Both the position numbers and the translations under genes were made by a program. This document shows, in pieces, positions 62,593-64,000 of a stretch of DNA of 64,000 nucleotides. The DNA is from Bradyrhizobium sp. Ghvi (GTDB lineage: Bacteria > Pseudomonadota > Alphaproteobacteria > Rhizobiales > Xanthobacteraceae). The first letter of the stretch is position 1, and each line of letters opens with the position of its first letter. The notes under the pieces are model-generated. The model was not told where the DNA came from and did no database searches. It saw only the letters and a list, made by a program, of their open reading frames with translations. The stretch spans positions 496,001 to 560,000 of the forward strand of contig NZ_FOVU01000002.1 in NCBI RefSeq assembly GCF_900115265.1, written 5' to 3'.

Positions 62593-64000
62593 ATGTCGTC
62601 AACCACAATCGAGCACGTCGACGGCCTGCCGCAGCCGCAGCGCAACCAAGCGGTGCTGACTATTGCGCTCGGCATCATCATGGCCGTGGTCGACAGCGCT
62701 ATCGCCAACGTCGCACTGCCGACGATCGCAGCCGACCTGAATGCGAGCCCTGCGTTCTCGATCTGGATCGTCAACGGCTACCAGCTCGCGATCACCATCT
62801 CGCTGCTGCCGCTGGCCTCGCTTGGCGAGATCGTCGGCTACCGCCGCGTGTATCTGGTCGGGCTCGTGCTGTTCACGCTCGCATCCGCCTTCTGCGCGAT
62901 GGCGCATACGCTGCCGTTGCTCACCATCGCCCGCATCATCCAGGGGTTCGGCGCGGCCGGCATCATGAGCGTCAACTCGGCGCTGGTACGCTTTACCTAT
63001 CCACGGAGCCTGCTCGGCCGCGGCATCGGGCTCAACGCGCTCGTGGTCGCCTTCTCCGCTGCCGTCGGTCCGACGCTCGCTGCCGGCATCCTTTCAGTCG
63101 GCAGCTGGCCGTGGCTGTTCGCCATCAACGTCCCGCTTGGCATCGCCACACTCGTGCTCGGCGTACGCAGCCTGCCGCATACGACGCCAGCGAGTCATTC
63201 CTTCGACTGGCAGAGCGCGGGGCTTTCGGCGATCACCTTCGGCGTTGGCATCGCCGCGATCGATAGCGTCGGCCACGGCGAGGCGGCGATCACCTGTTTC
63301 ATCCAGTTCGCCATCGCGATCGTCGCCGGCGCGTTGCTTGTCTATCGCGAAACGCACATGAAATCTCCGCTGCTGCCGGTCGATCTATTGCGCATCCCGG
63401 TGTTCGGGCTGTCGATTGCGACCTCGATCGCCTCGTTCTGCGGGCAGATGCTGGCCTTCGTTGCGATCCCCTTCTATCTTCAGAGCCGCTTCGGCTATTC
63501 GGCCGTGCATATGGGCCTGCTGATCACGCCATGGCCGATCGCGGTGGCGTTTGCAGCGCCCATGGCCGGCCGTCTGGTCGAGCACTATCCGGCCGGCCTG
63601 CTCGGCGGCATCGGGCTCGCACTGTTCGCCTGTGGCCTCGCCACGCTCGCCCTCCTGCCGGCAAGCCCGACGCCGCTCGATGTCACCTGGCGGATGGCGC
63701 TGGCGGGGGCCGGCTTCGGCCTGTTCCAGACGCCCAACAATCGCACCATGATCGCCGCCGCCCCACGCGAGCGCGCCGGCGGCGCCAGCGGCATGCTGGG
63801 CACGGCGCGCCTGCTCGGCCAGACCACCGGAGCTGCGCTGGTCGCGCTCTTCCTCGGCCGCTATCCGATCGATGGGACCCGCATCGCGCTCCTCACCGGC
63901 GTGGGATTTGCCCTCTGCGGCGCCATGCTGAGCATGTTGCGGCTATCGCCGGCGGGCTCGCGCGGCGCCGAACAGGTCCGCGTGCAAGACGACCAGCGCC
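62593..64000 (+). CDS. MFS transporter, DHA2-like multidrug exporter (3' end cut)
   Basis: The first ~469 residues of a DHA2-type MFS exporter, cut by the window edge just before its probable stop. Motifs are ALGIIMAVVDSAIANVALPT at the start (motif D1), LGEIVGYRRVYLVGLVLFTL (motif A), ARIIQGFGAAGIMSVNSALV (motif B) and FSAAVGPTLAAGILSVGSWP with LFAINVPLG (motif C). Fourteen helices are expected. Export of drugs or small organic compounds is inferred; no regulator is visible. Start ATG 62593. Confidence 0.93.
   Translation, partial: MSSTTIEHVDGLPQPQRNQAVLTIALGIIMAVVDSAIANVALPTIAADLNASPAFSIWIVNGYQLAITISLLPLASLGEIVGYRRVYLVGLVLFTLASAFCAMAHTLPLLTIARIIQGFGAAGIMSVNSALVRFTYPRSLLGRGIGLNALVVAFSAAVGPTLAAGILSVGSWPWLFAINVPLGIATLVLGVRSLPHTTPASHSFDWQSAGLSAITFGVGIAAIDSVGHGEAAITCFIQFAIAIVAGALLVYRETHMKSPLLPVDLLRIPVFGLSIATSIASFCGQMLAFVAIPFYLQSRFGYSAVHMGLLITPWPIAVAFAAPMAGRLVEHYPAGLLGGIGLALFACGLATLALLPASPTPLDVTWRMALAGAGFGLFQTPNNRTMIAAAPRERAGGASGMLGTARLLGQTTGAALVALFLGRYPIDGTRIALLTGVGFALCGAMLSMLRLSPAGSRGAEQVRVQDDQR

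Overview
The window looks like chromosome of a Bradyrhizobium-type alphaproteobacterium. The evidence is the high GC, a Bradyrhizobium-style porin, adjacent divK and pleD, small secreted DUF3551-like proteins, EipB, and many intergenic palindromic repeats typical of that genus. This assignment is from recognition; no search was run.

Layout. 1-3.5 kb: the 5' end of a porin gene, tRNA-Ser(GCU), a few tiny genes and much gene-free DNA. 3.5-7.3 kb: gatC-gatA-gatB on the minus strand, with two small conserved genes interleaved. 7.4-16.3 kb: two nitronate monooxygenase-like genes with a divergent LysR gene, ruvX, an AEC transporter, two CPBP membrane proteases (one frameshifted), an AidB-like acyl-CoA dehydrogenase and a VanX-like dipeptidase. 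16.4-35.5 kb: a housekeeping backbone, pyrB - pyrC-like (lacking its metal-binding His pair) - plsY - dprA - topA - rnr - DUF983 - NUDIX - rpmG. It is interrupted by accessory blocks: patatin and amidase; HxlR/AzoR and SDR/HxlR divergent pairs; an LLM flavin monooxygenase. 35.6-41.1 kb: small secreted proteins, a very unusual 690-residue LuxR-type protein with a degenerate receiver, hydrophobic segments and a repeat-rich tail, then an MFS/TetR pair sharing a palindromic operator. 41.3-44.9 kb: pleD and divK, then a DUF3572 gene and a DinB polymerase with an N-terminal zinc-finger-like extension.

45.1-50.4 kb is an accessory segment with visibly lower GC. It holds a PRC-barrel gene, a trehalose-synthase-like GH13 gene, a secreted protein of unknown function and several gene remnants. 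A ~240-bp duplication of the 3' end and flank of an ACT-domain gene brackets the PRC-barrel and GH13 genes. 50.6-58.7 kb: RidA proteins, EipB, a GDPD-like protein, a FemAB-like acyltransferase, HIT, TrmO, a lytic transglycosylase, an orphan TRAP-type binding protein and a HAD phosphatase. 58.7-61.9 kb: aldoxime dehydratase and nitrilase genes with a divergent AraC regulator, which together can convert aldoxime to nitrile to carboxylic acid. The window ends with a small membrane protein, a c-type cytochrome and a truncated DHA2-type MFS exporter.

The most unusual items are the LuxR-type pseudo-receiver protein with its 32-residue periodic tail, the gat operon micro-genes, an intergenic repeat that now encodes the end of a nitronate monooxygenase, and the segment bracketed by ACT-gene duplications.
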